Assembly (NCBI GenBank): GCA_025350045.1
Contig: JANXYM010000087.1
Span: 1 to 64,000 of the forward strand
Source of the DNA: Methanomicrobiales archaeon
GTDB taxonomy: Archaea > Halobacteriota > Methanomicrobia > Methanomicrobiales > Methanospirillaceae
Reading direction: 5' to 3'
Length of the DNA: 64,000 nt
Each line of letters starts with the position of its first letter. Within the stretch, counting starts at the first letter, position 1. Below are positions 33,148-42,456 of the stretch, piece by piece. The notes under the pieces were generated by a model that saw only the letters and a program-made list of their open reading frames with translations, was not told the origin of the DNA and made no database searches. A program made the position numbers and the translations under genes.

Positions 33148-33927
33148 ATGACACCCGCCTCCTCCGGCTCTGCAAGAGTTATTGAATGCCTCAAATCACT
33201 CGGTTTGACAAAATATGAGGCGCTGGTGTATATTGCCCTCTTAAAGGTGGTGAGCGCTACAGCTAGCGAGATCCACGAAATATCCACCGTCCCGCGCGCG
33301 TCGGTGTATCCGGTACTCGATCAACTCCAGGAGAAGAGACTTATCTCGGTAGCACGCTCAACCCCCAAGCGGTTTGCCGCTCTCTCTCCGGAGGAGGGGG
33401 TGGCAATCATGATGAGCAGGATCGAACGCGATGCTGCCGATGCCCGCGAGATCCTGTCCGCAATCCACCGTGAGCGAATCAGCCATGAACAGAGTAGCGA
33501 AGAGCTGATATGGAATGTCTATGGCATCGAAAACATACAGAGAAAACTCACTGAGATCATAACCGCTGCCGGCCATGACGTACGGATCATCGCCCATCCC
33601 CAGATCATTTCACCGGAGATCAGAGAGTTGCTCGATGCAGTGGCAGAGCGGGCTGATATTGAGATTGTCACCCACCAGTGGGAGGGGGGGAATAAGGGAA
33701 AACTGCGGGTCTATATCAAGAAGCACCCGGAGATGCCCCGCGAACTTGACCATGTGAAGGATATGATGGCAGGAGGCATCTGCATTGTCGATAACCGGCG
33801 CGTACTGGTCATATTGGGAACCGGTAACGAAGATGCGGTGGCGCTCTTTTCAGAGACTGAGGGCTTTGTCAGGTTCTTCTCACGGTATTACAACCTGATC
33901 GTTGACTGGGCAAAAAAACCGGAATAA
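33148..33927 (+). CDS. TrmB-family transcriptional regulator
   Basis: A 259-residue regulator. The N-terminal winged helix (about 10-85) has LKSLGLTKYEALVYIALLKV and VPRASVYPVLDQLQEKRLI, the classical TrmB DNA-binding signature. A coiled linker follows (SRIERDAADAREILSAIHRE), and then a C-terminal phospholipase-D-like effector domain (about 115-255) with DVRIIAHPQIIS and DNRRVLVILG, where sugars bind in characterised members. The start is close to a TATA-like box, suggesting a very short leader. It likely controls itself and the divergent surface-protein/pgiA unit through the palindrome at 33100. Confidence 0.87.
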   Translation: MTPASSGSARVIECLKSLGLTKYEALVYIALLKVVSATASEIHEISTVPRASVYPVLDQLQEKRLISVARSTPKRFAALSPEEGVAIMMSRIERDAADAREILSAIHRERISHEQSSEELIWNVYGIENIQRKLTEIITAAGHDVRIIAHPQIISPEIRELLDAVAERADIEIVTHQWEGGNKGKLRVYIKKHPEMPRELDHVKDMMAGGICIVDNRRVLVILGTGNEDAVALFSETEGFVRFFSRYYNLIVDWAKKPE

Positions 33928-33947
33928 AACAGCGACAATGATCTTTT

Positions 33948-34712
33948 TTAGTAATCCCTGATCTCATCCATCTGCCGGATATCCATTAATCCCTTCATTG
34001 CCTGCGTCTGAACCCAGCGACCCCCTTCCCGTATTGCTGCCATCGGATTGGTGCCTCCTACGGCCGCAATGCCAATATACTGCGGACTCACGGGAACCCC
34101 GAGAAGCGACAGGTTCGGCATCCCAACTTCAAGGATCCCGGTATAACTGCTGCTCGCAAGTTCATCGAGCACGCTGCCGACAAGAGGCTCTGCTTCCATA
34201 TGGAACTCCCGGATATTTGCAAGAATGTTCCCGCTCCCCCGGCGCATAACACTGGTCACCGAGGTGGTCTTCTGAGAGATGAGCACCTGCAGCGGATCAA
34301 TGGTGGTGTACTCATACAGAATGATATGCGTGAAGCGGATCGGGGTCCGGTCCTCAATTTCCACGACCCCGCCACCAATCGGGTTAACCGGGATACCCCG
34401 CCTTATTAAAAGACCGTCAAACGTGATGCTGCACATCGTGCAGATACCAGTCAAACCTTTGGGGATCACAAAATCTGCAACTTTTTCTCCGGAAGCATAG
34501 AACTTGACCATACCGCTTACACTGACACCGGTTTTGTTGGCGTCTTTGAGTATGGATATCGCAAAATCAAGATCTTCGTTTTTTATCAACGAGAGGTTAT
34601 ATACAACATTTCCCTCTCCCGCAGCCGGATCGAATGTAACCTGGATGGCAAAGTCTTCGATATTATGGTTGACGAACTTGAGCGGGAGGGTCATCATACT
34701 AATCTCGGACAT
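33948..34712 (-). CDS. NrpR regulatory-domain protein (DUF128) without DNA-binding domain, NrpRII-like
   Basis: A 254-residue protein made of a single NrpR regulatory domain. Landmarks are KFYASGEKVADFVIPKG, GIPVNPIGGGVVEIEDRTP, YEYTTIDPLQVLISQKTTSV, MRRGSGNILANIREFHMEAE, GILEVGMPNLSLLGVPVSPQ and GIAAVGGTNPMAAIREGG. NrpR represses nitrogen-fixation and assimilation genes and senses 2-oxoglutarate through this domain. The usual N-terminal winged helix is missing, so this protein cannot bind DNA alone; it matches the NrpRII partner known from Methanosarcina, which works with NrpRI. The gene is divergent from an unknown gene across a 42-bp promoter. Confidence 0.82.
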   Translation of the reverse strand: MSEISMMTLPLKFVNHNIEDFAIQVTFDPAAGEGNVVYNLSLIKNEDLDFAISILKDANKTGVSVSGMVKFYASGEKVADFVIPKGLTGICTMCSITFDGLLIRRGIPVNPIGGGVVEIEDRTPIRFTHIILYEYTTIDPLQVLISQKTTSVTSVMRRGSGNILANIREFHMEAEPLVGSVLDELASSSYTGILEVGMPNLSLLGVPVSPQYIGIAAVGGTNPMAAIREGGRWVQTQAMKGLMDIRQMDEIRDY

Positions 34713-34754
34713 AACAATAGAAAAATTGTTCTATAAGAGTAAGGCAATTTATGT
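34713..34754. promoter_or_regulatory. Compact bidirectional promoter with inverted repeat
   Basis: Only 42 bases separate two divergent starts. AACAAT-AGAAAA-ATTGTT (34713-34730) is an inverted repeat that abuts the NrpR-domain start codon. TTCTATAAGAG (34729-34739) reads as a TATA box in either direction. Both genes would have almost no leader. Confidence 0.5.
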
Positions 34755-35717
34755 ATGATGGAACACGATATGCGGGAAAAAGCCAAGAATGCGATGCGAC
34801 TCATTCTTGAAGCGGCACGGTATGAGGTTGAAGAGGTTGATGACCCGCTTGACCTTTCAGCAGTGCGTGACGGCACCTGCCTGCTGGTGCTCTGTTCGAA
34901 CGAGAAGGATCTGATCGGACAGTTCGACAAGACCAATTACAGCCTCATGATCGATGATCACGAGATGAACTGCAAGAAACTGTTGTTCACCATCGACAAA
35001 GAGATCACGACAGAGAACTGCATCCAGTGGGGTGTGGATGAGTTTGTGCGATATACCGGAGAGGCGGTTCTTGCCGATATCCTCGATCGCGAACTGGGAC
35101 TGGATCTCACACCGGCAAAAGCCAGGAAAGCAGCGGTAATCGCAGCTGCTGCAGCCGCAGCAAAAGAAGAAGATCCATCGGGGATCACAATACCCCACCT
35201 CCCCATAAAGATTACCGAACAGGCTGCTATCCGTACCGCAGGGGTGCAGGGTGCAGCAAAACTGCGATTCATTCCCCATTTCCTGTTCCACTATACGAGC
35301 AGCGGGGAGCAGGTGTACAAGGACCGCAGGATTCCTTTTGATGCAGACGGCTGGGGTGCGATCAATGCAATCAACGGGATAAAAATTGATCTCGATGGCA
35401 AGATGGTCGAAGAGACAGAGATTCCCGGCGGGGCTGAAGTCTGTGATTCGCATATCCGCAAGGATGAGGCCTCCGAGCGGATCATCACCGAATTGATCGA
35501 ACGGCTCACCCAGAAAGTCCGGATCAAGCAGGAGAAAGGCGATGCGATCTTCTATGAAGAAAAGATCTTAAAACCCGACCGGAAAAACATCACCATTGAT
35601 TCCAAACAGGTCTATATCCCGGTCTGGCAGATCCGGGGTAAAAAGATCGTTGAAGTGAATGCATTCACCGGCGAGCTACTCTCAGAACCGATGGATGAAG
35701 GCTGCGAAGTCTTCTGA
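34755..35717 (+). CDS. Conserved archaeal protein of unknown function
   Basis: A 320-residue cytosolic protein from ATG 34755. The N-terminal third (about 1-120) has an alpha/beta pattern with AMRLILEAARYEVEEVDDPL, RDGTCLLVLCSNEKDL and CKKLLFTIDKEITTENCIQW, possibly a nuclease-like or restriction-endonuclease-like fold. An Ala-rich helix (about 130-145) leads to a C-terminal domain with IRTAGVQGAAKLRFIPHFLF, DADGWGAINAINGIKIDLDG and VYIPVWQIRGKKIVEVNAFT. I recognise a conserved methanogen protein but no known activity. It is divergent from the NrpR-domain gene and is followed 83 bp later by the flavoprotein. Confidence 0.6.
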   Translation: MMEHDMREKAKNAMRLILEAARYEVEEVDDPLDLSAVRDGTCLLVLCSNEKDLIGQFDKTNYSLMIDDHEMNCKKLLFTIDKEITTENCIQWGVDEFVRYTGEAVLADILDRELGLDLTPAKARKAAVIAAAAAAAKEEDPSGITIPHLPIKITEQAAIRTAGVQGAAKLRFIPHFLFHYTSSGEQVYKDRRIPFDADGWGAINAINGIKIDLDGKMVEETEIPGGAEVCDSHIRKDEASERIITELIERLTQKVRIKQEKGDAIFYEEKILKPDRKNITIDSKQVYIPVWQIRGKKIVEVNAFTGELLSEPMDEGCEVF

Positions 35718-35800
35718 ACCAGGGGGTTTTGCGGATCTCTAACGAGGAGATCCCGCCCCCTTAAAAAACCAGTTTTTCTCTTTATGAGGCAGGAGATCGC

Positions 35801-37144
35801 ATGATTGTTGTTCTGGGGGGCGGCCCCGCCGGTAGAATCGCATCTATCCGGCTCGCATCCGCAGGAAAAGAGGTCCGCCTTATCGAACGCGGGGGTCTTG
35901 GAGGTATCGGGGGCCAGTGCCTCCATTTTGGCTGTATGCCTGTCTGCGCCCTGAACGATGTGGCCCGCACCATCCATTCAATCCGGGAATTCCAGCGTCT
36001 CGGCATGATCGATGCATCTCCCTCCATCAATTTTCCCGGGATGCTCAAAGAGATGCATGCGATCCAAGCAAAGATCGCATCCGTGCTTGATACCGAGACA
36101 AAATCTGCCGGCGTGGAGATCTGCTACGGAAAGACCGGCCGGCTTGAAGGCAAGACTGTCTTTCTGGATGAAAAGGAGATTGAGGCGGATACAGTAATTG
36201 CCGCCACCGGATCCCGGCCTCATATTCCTGATATTCAGGGAATTGATCTACCGGAAGTGTACACGCCCCATACTCTCTTTGGCATGAAGAAGATCCCGGA
36301 AAAACTCTCAATAATCGGGGGGGGTGTAATGGCTGCAGAATTTGCGTATATTTTCAGCACGTTCGGCAGCGAAGTAACACTCCTGTGCAGGAGTGCATTT
36401 CTGAAAGACACCGATAGGCACCTCCGCCACCTGGCAATAAAGGAACTTAAAAACGTAGAGATACGGGAGAACACGCAGGTTCGATCAATTAAAACGAGAA
36501 ATGGAGTGAAAAACCTCACTCTTGTAACAGAGGGGCAAACCGATCTCATGAAAGCAGACGCAATCCTGATCACCGCAGGACTCGTACCGCGTTCCGAAAT
36601 GCTCAACGGTATTGACAAAGGACCGGGGGGCGAAATCCTCGTCAACGAACACATGCGGACGAGCGTGCCGGAAGTATACGCCTGCGGGGATGTGATCGGA
36701 CCTCCGTATCTTACTCCCGTTGCCCGGCACCAGGGCATGGTCGCTGCTGATAACATCCTCGGGATACCCCGAGCTATGGATTACCGGTTCATCCCGCAAT
36801 CGATCAACCTCTTTTCGGAACTGGCATTCTGCATCCCCGAAACAGAGGGCATGGCATCCCTTGCGATTCCGGGACCAGCAGGTCCCGGCACGTTCTGGTC
36901 AGTGTCTTCCGGCACAACAGGGGTTGCAAAACTCATGTTCGACCCTGGCAGCGGTGCGATCGGGGGCGTATGTGCTGCGGGGCCGGGGGGCGGACTCATT
37001 GCGGGGTACATGGCGTTTCTTATGCAACGCCATTTTTCTGTCCTTGACTTTGAAGAGTTCATTGAAGTCCACCCATCAACCGATGGCGTGTACGGGCTTG
37101 CAAAATATGCCTCTGGGATGCTTAAAAAGAAGATTGAGAGATAA
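35801..37144 (+). CDS. FAD-dependent pyridine nucleotide-disulfide oxidoreductase
   Basis: A 447-residue class I flavoprotein related to dihydrolipoamide dehydrogenase. The FAD site VVLGGGPAGRIASIRLASAG (residues 3-22) is followed by the redox disulfide GGQCLHFGCMP (Cys-X4-Cys). The NAD(P) site is LSIIGGGVMAAEFAYIFSTF, and YACGDVIG near residue 295 contacts FAD. The C-terminal dimer domain is shorter than usual and the catalytic His-Glu pair at its end is not obvious, so it is not a standard lipoamide dehydrogenase. An AGGAG site lies before ATG 35801. The substrate could be a methanogen thiol or disulfide. Confidence 0.85.
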   Translation: MIVVLGGGPAGRIASIRLASAGKEVRLIERGGLGGIGGQCLHFGCMPVCALNDVARTIHSIREFQRLGMIDASPSINFPGMLKEMHAIQAKIASVLDTETKSAGVEICYGKTGRLEGKTVFLDEKEIEADTVIAATGSRPHIPDIQGIDLPEVYTPHTLFGMKKIPEKLSIIGGGVMAAEFAYIFSTFGSEVTLLCRSAFLKDTDRHLRHLAIKELKNVEIRENTQVRSIKTRNGVKNLTLVTEGQTDLMKADAILITAGLVPRSEMLNGIDKGPGGEILVNEHMRTSVPEVYACGDVIGPPYLTPVARHQGMVAADNILGIPRAMDYRFIPQSINLFSELAFCIPETEGMASLAIPGPAGPGTFWSVSSGTTGVAKLMFDPGSGAIGGVCAAGPGGGLIAGYMAFLMQRHFSVLDFEEFIEVHPSTDGVYGLAKYASGMLKKKIER

Positions 37145-37293
37145 TCAGGCTTTTTTATTCACTTTTTTCTGATAAGGTGTTATCCCCGTAAAAACCGACC
37201 GTATTTTTCCGACGCAAATGCTGATGGTATTATTACCCCCGGAATCGCATAATTACGATACACAGAAATCCTACACACCGTGGTGCTTTCAAG

Positions 37294-38823
37294 ATGACCG
37301 GTCCCCTCGAAAATGTTCCATTTGAAATAACAAGGCTCGATAAAATCAATACACTTCAGGAAAAAGGGGTTACGGTCTTTCCCCATACATTTGACCGTAA
37401 GAATACCATTTCTGAGATCAAGACCAGATACGCCGATATAACGCACGACAAGAGCGTGGAGAGCGTTACAACCGCCGGAAGGATCTATATCGTCAGGAAT
37501 CACGGCAAGACCATTTTTGCCGATCTTGGCGATGAGGCAGGCAGGATCCAGCTCTACATACGGAAAAATGATCTCGGTGAGGAACAGTTCGAGCTCTTCA
37601 ACCAGAACATCGAGCGGGGGGACATCATCGGTGTTTCCGGTCATGTCTTCCGGACAAAACTCGGTGAGATCACCATCTGGGTAGACACGTTCACCATTCT
37701 CTGCAAAGCGGTCTGCTCCCTTCCCGAGAAGTTCCACGGCCTTACGGACGTGGAGAAGCGTTACCGCCACCGTTATGTGGATCTCATCACCAATGAAGAG
37801 AGCAGGCAGACATTCCGGGACCGTAGCAGGATTGTCGCACTGATCCGCCGGTTCCTCGATGACAACGGATTTTTAGAGTTCGAGACACCAATTCTCCAGC
37901 CGGTATATGGCGGAGCAAATGCCCGTCCGTTCACCACCTTCCACCACTTCCTCGACCAGAAACTCTTCCTGCGGATTGCACCTGAGCTCTATCTCAAGCG
38001 TCTCGTGGTAGGAGGATTTGAGAAGGTCTTTGAGATTGCACGTAACTTCCGGAATGAGGGAGTGGACACCAACCACAACCCGGAGTTCACCATGGTGGAG
38101 ATCTACTGGGTATACCGGGACTTCCGGGACATGATGGAACTTACCGAAAATATCGTCACCTCCGTCATCCAGTCGATCCACGGTAAACACGAGATCCCGT
38201 ACGGGGAGATTACCCTGAATTTCACCAAACCCTGGAAGAAGATCACCATGGAAGACGCGGTAAAGGAGTACGCGGGCATCGATATATTTGCCCACAGTGT
38301 CGAGGAACTCCGTTCACTGGCACTCCGGCACAAGATTCCAGAATCGGAAAAGCCGCAGTCCCAGCGGGAATTCCTTATCGCCTTTTTCGAGGGGCTCGTC
38401 GAGGAAAAACTCATCCAGCCGACCTTCATCTACGATTACCCGGTTGAGAACTCCCCGCTTGCAAAACGTCACCGCGAAAAGGAAGGATTCACCGAGCGGT
38501 TCGAGTTCTTCATCCATGGAATGGAAGTGGGCAACGGATTCTCAGAACTCAACGATCCTGTCGACCAGAAGGCACGGTTTGAAGCACAGGATGAGAAGAG
38601 GAGAATGGGCGATGTTGAAGCCCAGATGATCGATTACGATTTCATCAATGCCCTCGGGTATGGTATGCCACCAACAGGTGGCGTCGGTATTGGCATCGAC
38701 CGGCTCGTAATGCTGCTGACAAATAATAATTCCATCAAGGAAGTTATCCTGTTCCCCTCGATGAAGACAATCCAGTCTGGCGAGGGAGCAGCAGAAGAGG
38801 AAAAGCCGGAAGCCGGGAACTAG
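37294..38823 (+). CDS. lysS: Lysyl-tRNA synthetase, class II
   Basis: A 509-residue class II synthetase that charges tRNA-Lys. The OB-fold anticodon-binding domain (about 50-150) has VTTAGRIYIVRNHGKTIFAD. The catalytic domain follows with motif 1 (VEKRYRHRYVDLITN, FLEFETPILQP), motif 2 (ARNFRNEGVDTNHNPEFTMV) and motif 3 (GVGIGIDRLVMLL near 465). Most euryarchaea use a class I LysRS, while some methanogens carry class II enzymes, so this is informative for phylogeny. A T-run follows at 38842. Confidence 0.95.
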   Translation: MTGPLENVPFEITRLDKINTLQEKGVTVFPHTFDRKNTISEIKTRYADITHDKSVESVTTAGRIYIVRNHGKTIFADLGDEAGRIQLYIRKNDLGEEQFELFNQNIERGDIIGVSGHVFRTKLGEITIWVDTFTILCKAVCSLPEKFHGLTDVEKRYRHRYVDLITNEESRQTFRDRSRIVALIRRFLDDNGFLEFETPILQPVYGGANARPFTTFHHFLDQKLFLRIAPELYLKRLVVGGFEKVFEIARNFRNEGVDTNHNPEFTMVEIYWVYRDFRDMMELTENIVTSVIQSIHGKHEIPYGEITLNFTKPWKKITMEDAVKEYAGIDIFAHSVEELRSLALRHKIPESEKPQSQREFLIAFFEGLVEEKLIQPTFIYDYPVENSPLAKRHREKEGFTERFEFFIHGMEVGNGFSELNDPVDQKARFEAQDEKRRMGDVEAQMIDYDFINALGYGMPPTGGVGIGIDRLVMLLTNNNSIKEVILFPSMKTIQSGEGAAEEEKPEAGN

Positions 38824-38841
38824 AATTCCCGGCTCAGTCCC

Positions 38842-38847
38842 TTTTTT
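38842..38847 (+). terminator. T-run terminator after lysS
   Basis: Six T residues about 19 bases after the stop, consistent with U-tract termination; another T-run follows at 38865-38872. Confidence 0.4.
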
Positions 38848-39102
38848 CAATACATTCTGATACTTTTTTTTAGATAATATCGGGATTTTGAATCCTTCCA
38901 ACACAATCACCGTGATAGCTGTGAACAGTTAGGGTGCAAGGCAGACTTGCATTGGTATTCCTATCGGCACCTAACTTGTCAGGGGAGTCTCGTGACAATT
39001 CCCGTGATCCTCATTTTGACGCGTGGTTTATGGGTGGGGCACCTGTCTTTGTAAAGACAAGGGGATGGGAGTACCCCCTCTTTTCATATCTGGAAGATCA
39101 GA

Positions 39103-40566
39103 TCATGCGGTCTCACGTACCTTTCCCCTGACCAGTGAGAAGAAGACGCCCACGATACAGAAGATGGCAAAGAGGATGAACCCGATATGCAGGCTTGTCT
39201 GGAACTGGGGGTAATACGCGGGCGTTATTTCCACCGGGCCGATAATAACGGCAAAGAGCAGCATGGCGATCCCCATAGACAACATCTGCCCCAAAAGACG
39301 CATAGTTCCGACCATCCCGGATGCAACCCCGTAATACCGTTTTTCAACCGAACTCATGATGGCATTCGTGTTCGGTGAGGAGAAGAGGCCGAACCCAGCT
39401 CCGAGTACGACAAGACAGAGCACGAGGTACCACAGGGAGGTCTTGTCCGTGAAGAATATCAGGAGAATCAGGCCCACTGCGGTGAGGGCCATGCCCACCG
39501 ATGCAACCACTGCCGGTTCCATACGATCCGAAAGTTTGCCGGCAATCGGGGAAACAATCGCCTGCATTGCCGGCTGCGCGATCAGGATCAGCCCGGCATG
39601 TTCCGGAGTGAAACCTTTCGTGTACTGGAGATCGAGGCTTAACAGGAACGTAACAGCGAAGGTTGCACTGTAGTTGATCAGGGCCGCAAGGTTGGAGAAG
39701 GCGAAAGCCCGGTTTCCGGTAAACAGTTTCATATCAAGGACAGGAAATGCGATCCTCTGTTCGTAGAGGACAAAGATGATCCCTGCCACTACTCCGACTA
39801 AGAGGAGTGTGTACCCTGAACCTTCCGTAGCAACCGAGAGCCCGTACATGACCGCAACAATTACTATCCCGTAGATAACCGATCCGGTCAAGTCAAAGCG
39901 CTCTCCCCTGCATTCGGCCCAGTCGCCTTTCAGTTTCCAGGTGACCAGAAGAATACATGCGATCCCGATCGGGACATTCACGAAGAAAATGCTCCGCCAG
40001 CCGAAGTACTGAGTCAGGACTCCGCCAAGGAAAGGCCCCATCGAGAGGCCGAAGTATACCGATGTTATGTAGATACCCAGCGCTTTTCCCCGCTCGCCCG
40101 GGGGAAAGACCGAACTGAGAATCGCCACCGTTGTCCCGAAAATCATGCCGCTGCCGAGGCCCTGGATGACCCGGATGACGATCATCATGTTTGTCGACGG
40201 GACTATGGTCATTGCAAGCGAAGCTGCGGCAAAGATACCGATACCGTAGAGAAAGATCTTTTTTCTCCCGTAAATATCTGAAATCTTCCCGAACGGGACA
40301 AGGAAGAGCGCTGCGGCAAGAAGGTAGGCAGTCGCGATCCACGAGAGGGCAATCACGTCCATGTGGAACTCGGATGCAATCGTGGGGAGCGCAATATTGA
40401 CTGCTGCTCCGTCAAACGGGGTCAGGAATCCTGCGAGAACGGCAATGAGAAGCACAACCCCCTTCTCGACCCCGGAAAAAACGTGATGAGGGTTCCGGGA
40501 AATCTCGGGGGACTCTGGTTCCGGGCTGCCCGTTTTGGATTGAGCAGACCAGGGAAGGGATACCAT
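39103..40566 (-). CDS. MFS drug exporter, DHA2/EmrB-QacA type
   Basis: A 487-residue transporter with 14 predicted spans, the DHA2 layout. The first spans carry LTPFDGAAVNIALPTIASEF (family motif D1) and ISDIYGRKKIFLYGIGIFAA (motif A). Span 5 has the antiporter motif C, SVYFGLSMGPFLGGVLTQYF. The C-terminal half has FFTDKTSLWYLVLCLVVLGA and GVASGMVGTMRLLGQMLSMG. Related proteins expel hydrophobic drugs or cations with protons. It is a single gene with about 240 bp of non-coding DNA upstream. Confidence 0.92.
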   Translation of the reverse strand: MVSLPWSAQSKTGSPEPESPEISRNPHHVFSGVEKGVVLLIAVLAGFLTPFDGAAVNIALPTIASEFHMDVIALSWIATAYLLAAALFLVPFGKISDIYGRKKIFLYGIGIFAAASLAMTIVPSTNMMIVIRVIQGLGSGMIFGTTVAILSSVFPPGERGKALGIYITSVYFGLSMGPFLGGVLTQYFGWRSIFFVNVPIGIACILLVTWKLKGDWAECRGERFDLTGSVIYGIVIVAVMYGLSVATEGSGYTLLLVGVVAGIIFVLYEQRIAFPVLDMKLFTGNRAFAFSNLAALINYSATFAVTFLLSLDLQYTKGFTPEHAGLILIAQPAMQAIVSPIAGKLSDRMEPAVVASVGMALTAVGLILLIFFTDKTSLWYLVLCLVVLGAGFGLFSSPNTNAIMSSVEKRYYGVASGMVGTMRLLGQMLSMGIAMLLFAVIIGPVEITPAYYPQFQTSLHIGFILFAIFCIVGVFFSLVRGKVRETA

Positions 40567-40803
40567 CGTGTGATTTTGGTCTTTTCATAGGTATTAGTAT
40601 TCCGTTATCCGGTATTTTGAAAAAGGTCGTGGGTGATCCGGAGCATTGTCACCGGAGAGAACCTCTGTTGGGTACATGCCCCAGGCACACGTTTTATGTC
40701 ATTACTGAGTGGGAAAATGAGGTGGCAACCAAGAGGAACAGTAACCGTGATCGGGATGAGATCCCGGGATCCGGGTGCGGGCCCTCCCTTAATTTAATCC
40801 CGG

Positions 40804-41187
40804 TTACTTCTTTTTCGTAACAGGAACCTTCCGTTCGTCCCCGGTTTCCCTGCTGTTTCCACCCGCCATCGAGCATCCTTCGGGCACGTAATACCGCTTC
40901 CCGCCGCTTAAGGCTTTTCCGCAGAAGTCCCGGCAGGTGGCCGGCCGGGTATCATAGATCGCACAACCCCACTTCTTTATCCCGCTCCCGTCAGGCTCAC
41001 CTTCGCAAAGATGCCGGCAGGGAGCATCAGCAAGGAAATAGCCGCCTTCTTCTTTGAGCCCGCGCTCACGGAGGTAATGCAGCTGGTGGGGTTTGCACTG
41101 CCAGACCTGGATAACAGGAATCCAGCGGCAGCATTCACCGCAGCGATTGCAGGTGCCGGTTGCCGGGACGGGTTGGGAAGGTTTCAT
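40804..41187 (-). CDS. YkgJ-family cysteine-cluster protein
   Basis: A 127-residue protein with the Cys-cluster signature CNRCGECCRWIPV (residues 13-25), then DAPCRHLCEG, WGCAIYDTRPATCRDF and a final Cys. Eight or more conserved cysteines fit the YkgJ/CxxCxxCC family, thought to bind zinc or an iron-sulphur cluster. No enzymatic role is known for archaeal members. The basic tail (DERKVPVTKKK) is not part of the family core. Its start is about 130 bp from the end of the rubredoxin-flavodoxin gene on the same strand. Confidence 0.85.
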   Translation of the reverse strand: MKPSQPVPATGTCNRCGECCRWIPVIQVWQCKPHQLHYLRERGLKEEGGYFLADAPCRHLCEGEPDGSGIKKWGCAIYDTRPATCRDFCGKALSGGKRYYVPEGCSMAGGNSRETGDERKVPVTKKK

Positions 41188-41315
41188 AGCAGTATCTCAT
41201 TGTACCGGGTAGGTACAAAAAGAGTGGGGATCGAACAGATTACCCTGAAGTCAATTGCCAGGTTCTGGGATATTCCGGAGACTGGGATTGAAAGGGATCG
41301 AAAAAAGGGATGGTG

Positions 41316-42149
41316 TTATTCGCAGACCGGTACCAGTCTTCCTTTCAGATTCTCCTCAGTACCAAGCCACATCGTCTCCACGACATTGTTCGCCATCCCT
41401 TTTACCTTCTGGATCACGAGCGGGTCGTTTTTTAAGAATTCTGTATCCGTGATCGTGTTGAATTGCGCCCCGTGCACTCGGTACGCGATGCCAAACGGTG
41501 CCAACACGTACCCCAGCTGCTGGAAATAGAGGTAGATATCCATCGCGGTCTTGGTTGCACCATCCTCATGTCCCGAGACCGCAATGCCCACGATCTTTCC
41601 TTCCGTAAGGCCGGGCTTTTTTAACAGGTAGAGATTCTGGATACAGTTCAGCCGGTCGAGGAAATCCTTGAGCCGTGCCGACATATTGTTCCAGTTTATG
41701 GGCGAGGCAACGATGATTGCCTTCGATGCGATCACCATCTCGTGAAACGCGGGCATGTCGTCAAGCTGGTCCCTGCACGGATAGCGGCAGGCATTGTCCC
41801 GCATGCTGTAACAGCACCAGCAGTGGTTGATGGCGAACTCGGAGAGATTGTAGCGCCGGTAACTCACTCCCTTCTCCCGCAGAACTTCTTCGGCAAGATC
41901 TGCGAGGTAGCCGGTATTATTGGCCCGGTGACTGCTGCCATTGATCAGGAGCACATCGAACGATTCCCCGTCATAGCGAAGCGCTTTCTTTTCGGTATAC
42001 TCGACAAACTCCCTGATGGTACCGGCACACTGAGGACATTCCGCGGGTGGGCTCTCTCCTTTCGAAATATAGCCGCAGACCGCACATTTCCAGATTTTAC
42101 CGGGCATGAGACTGCCCGGTCTCGCTTCCCCGGGTGCAGTAGTAGACAT
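41316..42149 (-). CDS. Flavodoxin-like NAD(P)H-dependent FMN reductase with N-terminal rubredoxin-type domain
   Basis: A 277-residue protein. ATG 42149 is preferred because GGAGGA lies 8 bases upstream; the longer frame covers the DUF2769 gene. Residues 18-45 are a rubredoxin-like metal site (WKCAVCGY and PPAECPQCAG). The flavodoxin-like domain starts at about residue 62 with VLLINGSSHRANNTGYLADL and continues through CWCCYSMRDNACRYPCRDQL and AIIVASPINWNNMSARLKDF, the iron-sulphur flavoprotein style. It should pass electrons between the metal centre and FMN, for example in oxidative-stress defence. It overlaps the DUF2769 gene by 53 bp. Confidence 0.85.
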   Translation of the reverse strand: MSTTAPGEARPGSLMPGKIWKCAVCGYISKGESPPAECPQCAGTIREFVEYTEKKALRYDGESFDVLLINGSSHRANNTGYLADLAEEVLREKGVSYRRYNLSEFAINHCWCCYSMRDNACRYPCRDQLDDMPAFHEMVIASKAIIVASPINWNNMSARLKDFLDRLNCIQNLYLLKKPGLTEGKIVGIAVSGHEDGATKTAMDIYLYFQQLGYVLAPFGIAYRVHGAQFNTITDTEFLKNDPLVIQKVKGMANNVVETMWLGTEENLKGRLVPVCE

Positions 42150-42324
42150 GTGAGAAATCCTCCTCTGCCTGTACCGGGCACCCCGGACAGAGACACCCCT
42201 GTTCCTCTTTGATGCAGCCGCTTGTTCCCTGCTTAGCAAGACAATAGGCGATCTCTTCTTTGCAATCCACATAACTCGGGCACATCCCGCAGAGACAGAG
42301 CCCGATTCCTCGTTTCTTATCCAT
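42097..42324 (-). CDS. DUF2769 cysteine-rich protein
   Basis: A 75-residue protein with the conserved Cys pattern of DUF2769: GLCLCGMCPSYVDCKEEIAY, CLAKQGTSGCIKEEQGCLCP and GCPVQAEEDFSHVYYC. About ten cysteines suggest a metal or iron-sulphur site. The 3' end overlaps the start of the rubredoxin-flavodoxin gene by 53 bp in another frame. This tight overlap implies coupled translation and probably a shared redox function, which is inference. Confidence 0.85.
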   Translation of the reverse strand: MDKKRGIGLCLCGMCPSYVDCKEEIAYCLAKQGTSGCIKEEQGCLCPGCPVQAEEDFSHVYYCTRGSETGQSHAR

Positions 42325-42456
42325 GATCCAATACTCCCGGCTGCTCTTTGCTTTCGAAACTACTTATAGGATTTCTGCATGCATGAAAACCGGAACGAAC
42401 GGTTTGCTGATCGTAGAAGTGCACTACTTTTTACCATCGCCATCCATTAGGGAAGT

